The notes under the pieces: generated by a model
Databases searched by the model: none
Told to the model about the DNA's origin: nothing
What the model saw: only the letters and a program-made list of their open reading frames with translations
Source of the DNA: Burkholderiales bacterium
GTDB taxonomy: Bacteria > Pseudomonadota > Gammaproteobacteria > Burkholderiales > Burkholderiaceae_C
Direction of reading: 5' to 3'
Assembly: GCA_005793295.1 (NCBI GenBank)
Contig: SXSX01000033.1
Span: forward strand, 1 to 6,411
DNA: 6,411 nucleotides
Program-made: the position numbers and the translations under genes
Shown: positions 6,075-6,411 of the stretch, one piece after another
Numbering within the stretch: position 1 is the first letter of the stretch
How the letters are laid out: every line of letters begins with the position of its first letter

Positions 6075-6411
6075 ATGGCCCACGACGCAAGCAAAACCAC
6101 TCCTTTCGAACAATCGAGCCAAAACGCTCAAGAAAAAAAAGAGCAGCTAAGACTTGCGGCGTTGGAATACCACCAATTTCCTACACCTGGAAAGATCTCC
6201 GTCACCCCAACCAAGCAATTGCTCAACCAGCATGATTTGGCGCTGGCTTATTCGCCGGGTGTTGCAGCGCCTTGTGAAGAAATCGTCAAAGATCCAAACA
6301 ACGCATTCAAATACACCAGCCGAGGTAATTTGGTTGCCGTCATTACCAATGGCACAGCCGTCTTGGGCTTGGGGGACATTGGTCCCTTGGCGGCCAAGCC
6401 GGTGATGGAGG
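6075..6411 (+). CDS. maeB: NADP-dependent malic enzyme, N-terminal part (runs off the right edge)
   Basis: Malic enzyme oxidatively decarboxylates malate to pyruvate with reduction of NAD(P)+, linking the TCA cycle to NADPH supply and gluconeogenesis. The 112 visible residues are the start of the malic domain. After a variable polar N-terminus (1-25) come YHQFPTPGKISVTPTK (32-47), DLALAYSPGVAAPC (54-67), with Tyr59 as likely catalytic tyrosine, and TNGTAVLGLGDIG (91-103), the conserved substrate-site loop of bacterial malic enzymes. The PGK-x-x-V-x-P-T-K opening is typical of the large MaeB type that carries a C-terminal phosphotransacetylase-like domain. That part lies outside the window, so the hybrid form is inferred. 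The start is supported by the AAGGA sequence 6 bases upstream. It is separated from the upstream operon by 184 bases and is probably transcribed independently. Confidence 0.94.
   Translation, partial: MAHDASKTTPFEQSSQNAQEKKEQLRLAALEYHQFPTPGKISVTPTKQLLNQHDLALAYSPGVAAPCEEIVKDPNNAFKYTSRGNLVAVITNGTAVLGLGDIGPLAAKPVME

Noticed and set aside
6154..6405. Plus-strand open frames at 5951-6235 and 6154-6405
   Set aside because: They are other frames of the malic enzyme start region. The true frame begins at 6075 with a good Shine-Dalgarno sequence and runs off the window.

Overview
The window looks like a piece of a betaproteobacterial chromosome, most likely Burkholderiales. This rests on moderately high-GC coding DNA, on the similarity of the proteins to that group as I know them, and on a murU-pepP gene pair. 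I cannot name a genus. Seven protein genes can be read, two of them cut by the window edges. There is no tRNA, rRNA, CRISPR array or insertion sequence.

Layout. On the minus strand, the first 430 bases hold the N-terminal 143 codons of transketolase (tkt). An 82-base divergent gap separates it from a plus-strand cluster: an Old Yellow Enzyme-type NADH:flavin oxidoreductase (549-1670), a MurU-type sugar-1-phosphate nucleotidyltransferase (1679-2467) and an aminopeptidase P (2479-3903). These three are separated by only 8 and 11 bases and are probably co-transcribed.

An AT-rich intergenic stretch (3904-4037, about 38% GC by hand count) with several inverted repeats and a plausible promoter precedes a second cluster. 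It holds a rubrerythrin-type diiron protein without its usual rubredoxin domain (4038-4523), a free-standing 54-residue rubredoxin (4542-4706) and a rubredoxin-reductase-like FAD/NAD(P)H flavoprotein (4709-5890). The gaps are 18 and 2 bases. Read together, these three look like a complete electron chain, NAD(P)H to flavoprotein to rubredoxin to diiron peroxidase, with the rubrerythrin split into separate polypeptides. This is the most interesting system in the window. Its parts belong to known families.

A 184-base gap follows, containing two mutually exclusive hairpins and a -10-like element. The window ends with the first 112 codons of an NADP-type malic enzyme (MaeB family), preceded by a strong Shine-Dalgarno sequence. 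The rubredoxin gene, the partial tkt and the partial maeB are easily missed because they are short or run off the window.
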